Source of the DNA: an uncultured Nitrospira sp.
Lineage (GTDB): Bacteria > Nitrospirota > Nitrospiria > Nitrospirales > Nitrospiraceae
DNA length: 64,000 bases
Reading direction: 5' to 3'
Assembly: GCA_902500785.1 (NCBI GenBank)
Contig: CABVRW010000003.1
Span: 1-64,000 of the forward strand
Within the stretch, counting starts at the first letter, position 1. Every line of letters begins with the position of its first letter. Below the pieces are notes generated by a model. That model was not told where the DNA came from. It did not search any database and saw only the letters and a program-made list of their open reading frames with translations. Positions 36,365-45,254 of the stretch are shown here, piece after piece. A program made the position numbers and the translations under genes.

Positions 36365-38041
36365 GTGAATCAGAACGCTACCGACGCCACCCTTTCGACT
36401 CCCTCCGCATGGACCATCCTTGCTCGCCTGAATCTGTTGGTCGGGCTTGAGCGACGCGTCCTCACCATCATCGTCTCATATGCAGTCGTGATCGGCCTGT
36501 GTGCGTTGATCATCCCCCTCACCGTTCAGGAACTGGTCAATACCTTCGCATTCGCCATTCAACCGATCATGATCGTCACGCTGGCCGGGACGATGCTCGG
36601 CGCGCTGCTGCTGATGGGCGCATTCCTGGTCCTGCAGGCGCGTGCGGTGGAAATCCTGGTTCAGCGCCTCTATACACGCCTAGCCGTCGCGTTTACCGAA
36701 GCCCTGCCGCGCTTCCGAGAGAACGCGTTTCTTCCTCAACAGACCAACGCCTTCATCGAAGCGGAGCTGCTGCCGCGCGCCGTGGTTGCCATGCTCACGG
36801 ATGTGATCAACGTGACGGTGTCGGGCCTGATCGGCATGACGATCCTCATCATGTACCATCCCTACTTCCTCGGATATAACACCCTCCTGATCACGGGATT
36901 CGCCTTTCTCCTGACGTTTTTCGGCCGCGGAGGGATCCGCATCACCCGACAGGTGTCTCATCTGCATTACCAGACCTTTCACTGGCTGCAGGACATCGGC
37001 ATCAACCGGCTGCACTTCAAATCCACGGACAGCCTCCCGCTCCTGCTCAAGAAGACAGACGCGCTCGTTCAGGCCTATATCATGGCGCGCAAGCTCCGTT
37101 CAGATATCTTGAGCGGCGCGCAATATAAGAGCGCGGTCATTTTTCAGGCCGTCGCGCACAGCGGCATGATCAGCCTCGGTGGCTGGTTGCTGTCGGTCGG
37201 CGATATTACCCTCGGGCAGTTCGTCGCGGCGGAGGTGATTGCCGGAACCCTGCTGCTCAACCTCGACGTCGTGGCCCGGCGCATGTATGCCGCCATTTAC
37301 GTCGTGACCTCACTTCATGAACTATCCATACTGTTCGACATGCCGAAGGAGGATGTATCCGGCCCCGTGGCCGCCTGGCTTCCCGATCCCTGTCTGCAGG
37401 GGGTACACCTGACATGCAAGGATCTCGCATTCGCCGCGCCGGACGGACCGCTGCTCTTCGGCGGGTTCAACCTGGACGTTCTGCCGGGCGAGAAGGTCTG
37501 CGTCCTCTCGGGGACGAGCACAAGCAAGACCTCCCTCGCACTCGTATTGGCCGGACTGTACCATCCGACCGGCGGTGTGATCCGCTACAACGACGTCGAT
37601 CTGCGTGATGTGTCGCTGAATTACGTGAACCGCTGCCGAGGATTGATGCTGGATTCCCACCCCACCCTGTTCGATGGAACCCTGGAGGAAAACATCACGC
37701 TCCAGCGACCTTCGATTCAATTCGAGGCTCTGAGCTGGGCGCTGCGATTCGTGGACCTTGAAGAGGACATCGATGCCATGCCCCAAGGCCTGGAAACCCC
37801 TGTACATGGGAACGGCGCCAACTTAACCCGAAGCCAGGTGCTTCGCATTCTCCTTACCCGAATGATCGTCACCCGACCGGAATTACTGATCTTCAACGGC
37901 AGCCTTCACAATATTGAACCGGCGCTCCGATTGACCTTGCTGCGCCGGCTCTGCTCCAAGGAGGAACCCTGGTCGGTAGTGTTCGTCTCCAACGATCCGG
38001 AAGTCGGCCAACTGGTCGAGCGACGCGTAGTACTGGACTGA
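36365..38041 (+). CDS. ABC exporter-type half-transporter with degenerate nucleotide-binding domain (second copy)
   Basis: A protein of 558 residues starting at a GTG, paralogous to the gene before it over its whole length (both have LTVQELVNTFAFA, EEPWSV and FVSNDP). The membrane half is intact. The NBD again lacks catalysis: Walker A is LSGTSTSKTS (glycines lost, lysine kept), the signature region is GNGANLTRSQVLR, Walker B and glutamate read LLIFNGSL and the H-loop histidine is Asn. Together the two could form a heterodimer without a competent ATP site. The TLEENI and RYNDVDLRD framework is conserved, so the fold is retained. Confidence 0.88.
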   Translation: MNQNATDATLSTPSAWTILARLNLLVGLERRVLTIIVSYAVVIGLCALIIPLTVQELVNTFAFAIQPIMIVTLAGTMLGALLLMGAFLVLQARAVEILVQRLYTRLAVAFTEALPRFRENAFLPQQTNAFIEAELLPRAVVAMLTDVINVTVSGLIGMTILIMYHPYFLGYNTLLITGFAFLLTFFGRGGIRITRQVSHLHYQTFHWLQDIGINRLHFKSTDSLPLLLKKTDALVQAYIMARKLRSDILSGAQYKSAVIFQAVAHSGMISLGGWLLSVGDITLGQFVAAEVIAGTLLLNLDVVARRMYAAIYVVTSLHELSILFDMPKEDVSGPVAAWLPDPCLQGVHLTCKDLAFAAPDGPLLFGGFNLDVLPGEKVCVLSGTSTSKTSLALVLAGLYHPTGGVIRYNDVDLRDVSLNYVNRCRGLMLDSHPTLFDGTLEENITLQRPSIQFEALSWALRFVDLEEDIDAMPQGLETPVHGNGANLTRSQVLRILLTRMIVTRPELLIFNGSLHNIEPALRLTLLRRLCSKEEPWSVVFVSNDPEVGQLVERRVVLD

Positions 38042-38141
38042 CAACCTATTGCACGGCAAACGCGACTCGGCTTCTATCTATCCGTGCGATCTGCTAAACT
38101 CAGCGCTACGCTTCGCCTCCAGCCTGACGAAAGGTACGCTT

Positions 38142-38924
38142 GTGTCACTGGCATCACGCCTCAAACTGACCTTCCCCAATACCAATCAACTGATCATCAG
38201 CGTCCTGATCGCGGGGTTAGGGTGGGTCAGCGGCCAGGCCCTAAGCCGCATCGATCAAGACCTCCGCATCATGTATACGGAATACACCCTTGGCGCGGCG
38301 GACCTCGCCCATATTTCAGCGAACGTCATGCGGTACCGTAATACGATCATCCGGTCGTTGGAGGCCGAAAATCAGGCCACCTTCGAACGGATTACCGATT
38401 CCCTGCCCGCGCAGCGAGCGCGGATCCAACATGCCGTGGATCGTTATGCCGCGGCAGGTCTGCGAGTGTCACGCAGCGGCCGAAGCGAAGAAAAAGACAT
38501 TCAGGCGGTTCGCGAAAGCCTTGACCAGTACTTCCACGTGGCCAGCAAGACAATCGATTTGCTGACCCAGGAATGGAGGGCCGGTTCCGCAGCTAAAGCA
38601 ACGGAACTCCGGCGTAAGGCTGAGATTCATGCGGCCGACAACGGGGGGCCGAAAATCATGCAGGTGAGTCTCGCGCTGGACCGTCTACTGGAGACGGTTG
38701 CGGAAGTCGCCAAAGACATGCGCGACGAGGGGACGAAGACCATCCTGTCCACCAGTTATTGGATCGTCGGCGGGAGCTTCTTCATCGCTCTCCTGAACTT
38801 ATTTCTCAGCTGTGCTCCCCGGGCAAGGAAGCTACCGTCCTCCAGACCGGAAGAGACCAGTCGGCCCGGTTCGTCCCTGCACCTGCCGAGTGAGGGATCG
38901 AAACCCGCGTTTCGCACCGATTGA
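38142..38924 (+). CDS. Membrane four-helix-bundle sensor-like protein without output domain
   Basis: A protein of 260 residues from the GTG at 38142, with AAAGG eight bases upstream; the frame is open from 38049. An N-terminal span (NQLIISVLIAGLGWVSGQAL), a periplasmic helical region of about 160 residues (DLAHISANVMRYRNTIIRSL, then KDIQAVRESLDQYFHVASKT) and a second span (STSYWIVGGSFFIALLNLFL) match the 4HB_MCP ligand-binding layout. The cytoplasmic tail is only about 40 residues and has no methyl-accepting, kinase or HAMP domain. As the last gene of the HlyD/TolC/ABC cluster, it may be an accessory subunit. Confidence 0.7.
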   Translation: MSLASRLKLTFPNTNQLIISVLIAGLGWVSGQALSRIDQDLRIMYTEYTLGAADLAHISANVMRYRNTIIRSLEAENQATFERITDSLPAQRARIQHAVDRYAAAGLRVSRSGRSEEKDIQAVRESLDQYFHVASKTIDLLTQEWRAGSAAKATELRRKAEIHAADNGGPKIMQVSLALDRLLETVAEVAKDMRDEGTKTILSTSYWIVGGSFFIALLNLFLSCAPRARKLPSSRPEETSRPGSSLHLPSEGSKPAFRTD

Positions 38925-38943
38925 CCACCGCATCGTCGCTCCC

Positions 38944-39654
38944 TTACGTTGCCCCCTCGACCGGCCGGCCGAGAGCCTGAAAGAGCTGACCACGCTCTTC
39001 CGAATTCAGATCCATCCACTGACCAGCATGTAAACCTTCAATGGTGATATGCATGATCCGCACGCGATGCAATGACACAACCCGATAGCCGAGCCCCTGA
39101 CACATACGCCGGATCTGGCGATTGCGCCCCTCCGTCAGAATGATACGAAAGCGGCGAGGGGCGAGGCGTTCCATCGTGCAAGGCCTGGTGCGCACCCCCA
39201 CAATCATCACCCCCTCGGCCATCCGCGAAAGAAACACCGCGTCGAATTCCCTATCCACCTCCACGCGATATTCCCGCTCATGACCATGCTCGGCCCGCAA
39301 GATCTCATTGACAATATCGCCGTCATTCGTCAGCAGAATGAGGCCGGAGGAATCTTTATCGAGCCGCCCAATGGGAAAAATTCTGGCCGCATGACCGATT
39401 TCGGAGATAATGTTCCTCCGCACATGGCCTTCGGTAGTCGTCGTCACCCCGACAGGTTTGTGATACTTGAGATACACCGCGCGATTGCCCCGGTGCAGGA
39501 CGAGGCCGTCGCGCGCCACGAGATCCTGCGGCGAGACCTGATCGCCGAGCTTGGCCACCGCACCGTTGATGGTCACACGCCCTTCGGCAATCAGGCGATC
39601 AGCTTCTCGCCGCGAACACAGGCCTTGCTCGGTAAAAAATTTATTGATGCGCAT
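38944..39654 (-). CDS. 23S rRNA pseudouridine synthase, RsuA/RluB/RluF family
   Basis: A protein of 236 residues. An N-terminal S4 RNA-binding domain (MRINKFFTEQGLCSRREADR) precedes the catalytic domain with the aspartate motif FPIGRLDKDSSGLILLTND and the later YRVEVDREF and LTEGRNRQIRRMCQGLGY. The HEREYRV form and length resemble RluF-type enzymes that modify 23S rRNA, but RluB/RluE cannot be excluded. Convergent with the export cluster. Confidence 0.92.
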   Translation of the reverse strand: MRINKFFTEQGLCSRREADRLIAEGRVTINGAVAKLGDQVSPQDLVARDGLVLHRGNRAVYLKYHKPVGVTTTTEGHVRRNIISEIGHAARIFPIGRLDKDSSGLILLTNDGDIVNEILRAEHGHEREYRVEVDREFDAVFLSRMAEGVMIVGVRTRPCTMERLAPRRFRIILTEGRNRQIRRMCQGLGYRVVSLHRVRIMHITIEGLHAGQWMDLNSEERGQLFQALGRPVEGAT

Positions 39655-39779
39655 AGGAAGGGAATCAGGCGTCGGGCGTCACTGGTCGATCATCAACGGC
39701 ACGGCACAGGTCCTTCGAGTGAGGAAGGACGGATTACGGCGACGGTCAGCGGCTCACAGATCTGCCGCGACCGGAGGCG

Positions 39780-40712
39780 TCAGTGCACACGCCGTCCGGC
39801 ATGAATCCGGCCCAGCATGCGATAAATCAAGCGAGCGATGCTGAACTGTGGAGCGACGAACCCATCAATGGGCGCGATCTCGCTGATATCCATGCCCACG
39901 ATACCCGGCCCGTTTGCCAGCGCGGTCACGAGCGCGAGGGTGTCGTACCAGCCCAACCCGCCTGGTTCAGGTGTTCCCAACGCCGGCACAAGCGACGCAT
40001 CGAGCCCATCGCAATCGAAGGTGAGGTACACCGGCCCGGTACAGACGGCCAGGATGTCTGGAATCCAACGAGCCGCCCGCCCCTCATAGGGACCGGAGGG
40101 ATCGAGAATCGAGGCGGCAAAAAATGTATGGATTCGCGAGGTCTTCTGGATAAGGTCGATTTCTTCCGGGCTGATCGATCGGACGCCGACTTGTACCAGC
40201 GGCAGACCATCCTGCACCACGCGGGCCATCACACTCGCATGGCTGTAGGGATTGCCCTGATAGGCCTGGCGGAGATCGCCATGGGCATCGATCTGCACGA
40301 CACACATGGCCGGGTAATTCCGTGCATGCGCACGAATGGCGCCCAACGCACCGGTATGTTCGCCCGTCAGGGTGACGAGAAATTTTCCCATGCCGACATG
40401 CGGCAGGACGAAGTCCTGAATAGCCTGCACGGCCGGCCCGTCGACCAGACCATTCAGTTCCAACGTTGCCGCAGTCGCGACCCCTCCCCACTCCCGGTAG
40501 GGCTCATACCGCAGCGTCTCATCGTAGAGTTCGACCTGTTGGGAAGCTTCAATGATGGCGGAGGGGCCTCGATCGGAGCCGAGGATATAGCTCGACGTGT
40601 GTTCGTAGGGAGCCGGAAGGACATAGACTCCGGCCTGCTCAGGATGGCACCAGGGCTCGTCGATTCCGAGAAAATTGTCGGCTTGTCCAAGCCACCCGAA
40701 CGGGAGCGTCAT
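39780..40712 (-). CDS. speB: Agmatinase / ureohydrolase family protein
   Basis: Hydrolyses agmatine to putrescine and urea with a binuclear manganese site. The start chosen is the ATG at 40712 (310 residues), 11 bp after the arginine decarboxylase stop. Metal-site motifs are visible: LTGEHTGALGAIRAHA, VVQIDAHGDLRQAY (D-x-H-x-D), the SHASVMARV segment, and LTFDCDGLDASLVPALGTPEPGG. Paired with pyruvoyl arginine decarboxylase, this gives a complete route from arginine to putrescine. Confidence 0.92.
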   Translation of the reverse strand: MTLPFGWLGQADNFLGIDEPWCHPEQAGVYVLPAPYEHTSSYILGSDRGPSAIIEASQQVELYDETLRYEPYREWGGVATAATLELNGLVDGPAVQAIQDFVLPHVGMGKFLVTLTGEHTGALGAIRAHARNYPAMCVVQIDAHGDLRQAYQGNPYSHASVMARVVQDGLPLVQVGVRSISPEEIDLIQKTSRIHTFFAASILDPSGPYEGRAARWIPDILAVCTGPVYLTFDCDGLDASLVPALGTPEPGGLGWYDTLALVTALANGPGIVGMDISEIAPIDGFVAPQFSIARLIYRMLGRIHAGRRVH

Positions 40713-40723
40713 AGCTGCCGCCG

Positions 40724-41299
40724 TCAGGCCTGGTTCCGGAGACTTTTGGGAATGTTTTCGATGGGGATAAACACCGCCAAGGCGATCACGCAGGTCCATC
40801 GATTGGGACGGCCGACCGCGGATTGGGTGATATTCAACGTCCGCACGATCTTTCCGCCCATCTTGAACACCTGCTCGCGCTCTTTCCAGGCCACGTCCGG
40901 ATCGAACTCAATGCCTTGGGTGGTGGCCAGCATTTGCGCCGCGAGATCTTCGGTGTATTCGCCGGACTCCTCGTCCGTTTCGCCGTAGGCATGGTGTTCG
41001 GAAAGATAGCCGTAGGTGTCACGGTCGGTCGGAATCGCTAAACCGATCGACGCAGAAATCAGCCGGTTGCGTTCGTTGGTCTCCGACCTGGCCATCACAC
41101 AAAATGTGATTTCACCTGGATTCAGGAGTTTTTCGCCGCGCTTGCGCGGGAGAATTTTGCAATTGGGCGGGAGAATGGAAGAGACGCTGACAAGGTTGCA
41201 GTATGCCACGCCGGCGCTGCGCAAGGCCTGCTCGAACGCAGCCAGCTTTTCCTTGTGCACCCCGACGCCCCTCGTCAGAAACATGTGTGTTGGTACCAT
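40724..41299 (-). CDS. pdaD: Pyruvoyl-dependent arginine decarboxylase
   Basis: Converts arginine to agmatine using a pyruvoyl group made by self-cleavage. The protein has 191 residues from the ATG at 41299, behind GAGGGAG; an earlier ATG at 41317 is less well placed. The cleavage site is visible as [12 protein letters not shown], with scission expected between Ser40 and Ser41. Further family segments are [45 protein letters not shown] and [17 protein letters not shown]. Upstream of agmatinase in the same operon. Confidence 0.95.
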   Translation of the reverse strand: MVPTHMFLTRGVGVHKEKLAAFEQALRSAGVAYCNLVSVSSILPPNCKILPRKRGEKLLNPGEITFCVMARSETNERNRLISASIGLAIPTDRDTYGYLSEHHAYGETDEESGEYTEDLAAQMLATTQGIEFDPDVAWKEREQVFKMGGKIVRTLNITQSAVGRPNRWTCVIALAVFIPIENIPKSLRNQA

Positions 41300-41473
41300 G
41301 TAGGTCTCCCTCTTCATCCCTCGTCGAAAACACTCCGCCTGAGCGTTCGAAGATTTGTCACAAACCTTGTGCCACGCATTTGATCATGCGGCGACACGCG
41401 CGGAAGTTGTATCAAGTTTGCGGGGCATCCGCAATATGGCGATCTGGTTTTTTTGTCGCGCAATCAGGTTCCG

Positions 41474-42898
41474 TCAGGGTCGGCGCAGGTTCATGACCAA
41501 CAACTTGGGCTCAGTCATGTCCTCGATCGCATAGCGAAGACCTTCACGTCCGATCCCAGAATCCTTCACGCCACCATAGGGCATGTGGTCCGCCCGGAAC
41601 GTGGGAATCTCGTTCGCCAAGACGGCGCCGACCTCCAACTGCTCGAATGCCTGGAAAATTCGTCCGATGTTGTTGGTGAAGATTCCCGCCTGCAAGCCGT
41701 AGTCCGACTCATTCACGGCATTCAACACCGCCTCGAACTCACGATACGGGGTGATCGTGACCAGGGGACCGAAGACTTCCTGACAGGACACCTGCATGGT
41801 GGCGTTCACGTCGGACAAGACCGTCGGGCGCACAACCGATCCTATCCGCGTTCCGCCCGACAGCACGCGGGCGCCCTGCGCCACGGCCTCCCCGATCCAG
41901 CCTTCGATTCGCTGCGCCGCGCCCGGATCAATCAACGGTCCCACGACCGTGCGTTCGTCGCATGGATCTCCGGTCTCCAACCGCTGCACGCGCGCCACGA
42001 GCTGCTCGGTGAATGCCGCGGCGACCGACTCGTGCACGAAGATCCGTTGCACTGAAATACACGTCTGGCCGGCGTAGCTGAATCCGCCGGTCACGCAGCG
42101 CTGCGCCACATAATCCAGATCGGCATCGGGCTCGATCACGACGGCGGCGTTCCCACCCAATTCGAGCACCACCTTCTTCTTGCCGCACTTGGCTTTCAAC
42201 ATCCAGCCCACGGGCGCGCTGCCGGTAAAGCTCAGTAACTTGAACCGGGCATCGACGACCAGCTGTTCCGCCACACGATTATCGCAGGGCAGCACGTTGA
42301 GACCGCCCGGCGGGACGCCGGCCTCCAGGAGCAGATCACCGAGCAGGAGCGCCGTCAGGGGAGTCTGCGGGGCCGGTTTGATCAGAATGGAATTACCCGC
42401 CGCCAAGGCGGGAGCCACCTTATGGACGACGAGATTGAGCGGAAAGTTGAAGGGGGTAATCCCGAGAATGGGCCCGATGGGAAACCGCCGCGTCACCCCC
42501 CAGTACGATTCCATCCCGGGCGACCAATCCAGCGGCACCACTTCTCCACCGATTCGTTTGGCTTCCTCTCCGGCGATCGAGAGGGTCTGAATGGCACGAC
42601 CGACCTCCCGGCGTGAGTCGGTCAGAGGCTTGCCGGCCTCAGCCATCATGGTGCGCGCAAACTCCTCCTGTCTTGCCTGAAGCGCCTGAGCCGCTTTCTG
42701 AAGCATGGTCGATCGCGCGTAGCCCGACAAGCGGCGCATCGCCGCCGCGCCGTCGACGGAAGACTGCACCGCCGCCTCCGCCGAACCGGCCTGACAGACA
42801 TGGGCAATCGTCTCACCTGTATAGGGATTTCGTACGGGAGCAGCCGTGGTGGCGTGACACCACCGGCCACCGATCAGAAATGGACGTCCATCTTCCAA
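41474..42898 (-). CDS. NAD(P)-dependent aldehyde dehydrogenase
   Basis: A protein of 474 residues from a TTG preceded by GGAG at good spacing. ALDH landmarks are complete: GITPFNFPLNLVVHKVAPAL and ILIKPAPQTPLTAL for the cofactor, SFTGSAPVG, catalytic Glu in LELGGNAAVVIEPDADL, catalytic Cys in YAGQTCISVQRIFVH, and FGPLVTITPY near the end. The glycine-poor form and length resemble the lactaldehyde/phosphonoacetaldehyde/GapN-like branch. It sits between the polyamine genes, so an amino-aldehyde substrate is possible but unproven. Confidence 0.92.
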   Translation of the reverse strand: MEDGRPFLIGGRWCHATTAAPVRNPYTGETIAHVCQAGSAEAAVQSSVDGAAAMRRLSGYARSTMLQKAAQALQARQEEFARTMMAEAGKPLTDSRREVGRAIQTLSIAGEEAKRIGGEVVPLDWSPGMESYWGVTRRFPIGPILGITPFNFPLNLVVHKVAPALAAGNSILIKPAPQTPLTALLLGDLLLEAGVPPGGLNVLPCDNRVAEQLVVDARFKLLSFTGSAPVGWMLKAKCGKKKVVLELGGNAAVVIEPDADLDYVAQRCVTGGFSYAGQTCISVQRIFVHESVAAAFTEQLVARVQRLETGDPCDERTVVGPLIDPGAAQRIEGWIGEAVAQGARVLSGGTRIGSVVRPTVLSDVNATMQVSCQEVFGPLVTITPYREFEAVLNAVNESDYGLQAGIFTNNIGRIFQAFEQLEVGAVLANEIPTFRADHMPYGGVKDSGIGREGLRYAIEDMTEPKLLVMNLRRP

Positions 42899-42927
42899 CG
42901 GATCAACTCCAGGAGAGGAAGACTCGC

Positions 42928-43206
42928 TTACTGTACTGATTCCATCGGAGGGGCCGCGGGAGCCGCGGCACTGAGCGCCTCTTCAGCGGCCTGAGCCGCC
43001 ACTGCCTTGGCGATCAAGTCTTCGGTCCCCCAATCTTGAACCGCCGCCAAGGTAAACGCCTCATAGGTCGAGACTCCGTGACACGTCGGACAGGCAGGCA
43101 TGGGAACCTTCCGGCAAAACGCCTCGCTCAAACAGGACATGCATACCCACACATCCGGCTCTCCATCCTTCGCAGGCACAGACCAAAAGGCTTGTTTCGA
43201 CGCCAT
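42928..43206 (-). CDS. Small zinc-ribbon-like protein
   Basis: A protein of 92 residues with two CxxC knuckles (VWVCMSCLSEAFC and PACPTCHGV) that should hold one zinc ion, followed by an acidic and then alanine-rich tail. No family is recognised. It lies 29 bp upstream of the aldehyde dehydrogenase and downstream of the DsbA-like gene on the same strand, so it is probably in that operon. Confidence 0.75.
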   Translation of the reverse strand: MASKQAFWSVPAKDGEPDVWVCMSCLSEAFCRKVPMPACPTCHGVSTYEAFTLAAVQDWGTEDLIAKAVAAQAAEEALSAAAPAAPPMESVQ

Positions 43207-43278
43207 AGTGCAATTTCCTCTTTCCTGGCTAAACGATGATTCTCGTCACCCTGCTGGCTTGCTTCCGCATGAGAGGCA

Positions 43279-43932
43279 TTACTTCTGTTTCGCCCCAGTC
43301 GGCGCGAGCAACTTTTCAATCTCTTCCTCGAAGGCTTCAAACGGGAACGCGCCCGGAATCGCAATCGCCGGATTCTTGGTGGTCGGCTCCTGCGTCGTGC
43401 GCATCAGCAGGAAACCGGGCGTGCCATGGAATCCCCAGGAGTTCGCTTCATCCCGGTCTCGAAAGATGGCCTGCACATGCGGGGCATCCCGTAAACATTG
43501 TCGGAACTGTGATTGGTCGAGGCCGATGGCTTTGGCATGCTGCGTGTAGCTATCCGCGTCCAAGCGCCCGTCCGCAGCAAACAAGCGGTCATGCATCGGC
43601 CAATAGTTGCCCTGGTCTCCGGCACAACGGGCCGCGAGCGCGGCCGTCACCCCAGGACCCTGATCCGCGCGGGGATAGTCCTTGTAGAGAAACCGCACCT
43701 TGCCCGTCTCCACATAACGAGCCTGAATCTTTGGCCAGGTTTCTTTGAAAAACTTGAGGCAGTATCCGCAGGTGAAATCCGAATACTCAATGAGCGTCAC
43801 GGGCGCATCCGCCTTGCCCCGCATACGATGATCGACCGCAGGGGCACTCGCAGCCACGGCCGCACCGGCGACGACCAGGAGAAGGACGCACAACACCCAA
43901 CACCGCAACAGCCACGCCGTCACGGGGGTCAT
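43279..43932 (-). CDS. DsbA-family thiol oxidoreductase (thioredoxin fold), secreted
   Basis: A protein of 217 residues from the ATG at 43932, which overlaps the stop of the preceding gene (ATGA). A signal peptide spans about 1-28 (LLRCWVLCVLLLVVAGAAVA). The active site is Cys55-Gly-Tyr-Cys58 in YSDFTCGYCLKFF, and the cis-proline loop is FHGTPGFLLM. The layout is that of DsbA/DsbG-like thioredoxin_4 proteins that form or repair disulfides in the envelope. The long upstream frame to 44211 is antisense-type overlap and was not used. Confidence 0.92.
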   Translation of the reverse strand: MTPVTAWLLRCWVLCVLLLVVAGAAVAASAPAVDHRMRGKADAPVTLIEYSDFTCGYCLKFFKETWPKIQARYVETGKVRFLYKDYPRADQGPGVTAALAARCAGDQGNYWPMHDRLFAADGRLDADSYTQHAKAIGLDQSQFRQCLRDAPHVQAIFRDRDEANSWGFHGTPGFLLMRTTQEPTTKNPAIAIPGAFPFEAFEEEIEKLLAPTGAKQK

Positions 43933-45032
43933 GCCGAAACGCTCTTGGCGCGGCTGCGCTCTAACAGTCCTACCATGAGCAAGGGCCACACCAGCGTCGC
44001 GTCGCTGAGCACTTCGGCGAAGCGCCCACCCTCGGCCGGCGGCACGAACTTGCCCCATGAGATACCTTCTTGATACGTACACCCGCTCAAACCACCCCAA
44101 TAATCCGGTTCGGGGCAGATCCGAACACCATAGTGAAACCGTGGCGGCTTGACGTTCAGGCCCAACCGGGTATTGCTGATCTCGATGTAGGGCGCCACCT
44201 GCTGCGCCCAATTGCGCGGCACCCCGCCGCCGATGGTGAAAATGCCGAGACGTTGGGAGCCGAGGATTTCTTCCGCATAGTGATTGAGATCGAGATAGGG
44301 GTTGAAGACCGGACAGGTTTCGTGAAGCGCGCGCAACACGGCAAGGTCTCCCCCCTCCTTGATTCGGCTGCGAGCCTGATCGATGTGCTTGCCCATGGCC
44401 CAGGTGCCGACATCCAGTCCCATCTCGGAATCGGTAAACGCCGGAATATACACCGGCACATTTTTCAAGTAGGCGCTTTTCAGAATGCCAGGGCCTTCAA
44501 ATTCTTCGCTCAGTGTCTTCCCCAGCTCCCGGGTCAGGAGATGCGAGGACAGCGGCTGATCGGAGTTGATCCGCTTCAGCGTCAACGAGACCACATGCTC
44601 GACGTAGTTGAGATTCGACTCCATTTCGAGGGTGTCATAGACGCGGTTGTATCCCTTCTGGAATAACTCCTCGTCGCTATGGGAAGCCTCATGACGATAG
44701 TGGAGCTTGCCGACCGATTCGCTCAATCCGTGCGCAACCAGCGCACCGGTCGAGACGATGGCGTGCACCATGCCACGATCGATCATCGTGCTGATGATTT
44801 TGCCCATCTTGGCAATGGTCATGGCGCCCGAGAGCGTCAGCACGACCTTACAGTCGGCATCTTCGATCATGGCGGCAAGCGTGTCATACGCCTCCCCCAG
44901 ACGGCGACCGCCGAACGCGGTCTTTCGCATCGCCTCTAACAATTCCGAAAAGGAACGAATCTTCTCGGGATCGAGAGGCTCGAGCGCCTCCAAACCATCC
45001 GTGGCACCGTCGTGAAACACCCGTCCCGCCAT
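43929..45032 (-). CDS. Deoxyhypusine-synthase-like protein (probable homospermidine/polyamine synthase)
   Basis: A protein of 367 residues with a strong ribosome-binding site (GGGAGG). It matches the deoxyhypusine synthase fold used by bacteria: VLTLSGAMTIAKMGKIIST, IVSTGALVAHGLSESVG, VYIPAFTDSEMGLDVGTWAM and GIFTIGGGVPRNWAQQ, an NAD-binding pattern. Bacteria lack eIF5A hypusine modification, and several such enzymes make homospermidine from putrescine or spermidine. Putrescine would be supplied by the decarboxylase and agmatinase encoded nearby. Exact product not fixed. Confidence 0.9.
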   Translation of the reverse strand: MAGRVFHDGATDGLEALEPLDPEKIRSFSELLEAMRKTAFGGRRLGEAYDTLAAMIEDADCKVVLTLSGAMTIAKMGKIISTMIDRGMVHAIVSTGALVAHGLSESVGKLHYRHEASHSDEELFQKGYNRVYDTLEMESNLNYVEHVVSLTLKRINSDQPLSSHLLTRELGKTLSEEFEGPGILKSAYLKNVPVYIPAFTDSEMGLDVGTWAMGKHIDQARSRIKEGGDLAVLRALHETCPVFNPYLDLNHYAEEILGSQRLGIFTIGGGVPRNWAQQVAPYIEISNTRLGLNVKPPRFHYGVRICPEPDYWGGLSGCTYQEGISWGKFVPPAEGGRFAEVLSDATLVWPLLMVGLLERSRAKSVSA

Positions 45033-45254
45033 GATGAGAGCCTCCCGAAAAAAATCAACCTTCCGATCGAGCAGCTCATTTTATACACAACCGACCGTCG
45101 CGGGGTCAATTGAAGCACCGATCGGCCGTGTCGGGGCGACCCGCCGTTCATCACACGTGACACATGCTGAGCGCTCTTCTCGGATACCTCGGAAAGTAGA
45201 GTGAGTCTACTGGAAGGACCGGGACAGGAAGGCGGCTGAAGAGGGAACGAACCG

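Noticed and set aside
39783-40988. A 401-codon plus-strand frame opposite agmatinase and arginine decarboxylase
   Set aside because: Both minus-strand genes have complete catalytic motifs and coupling; the plus frame is a shadow.
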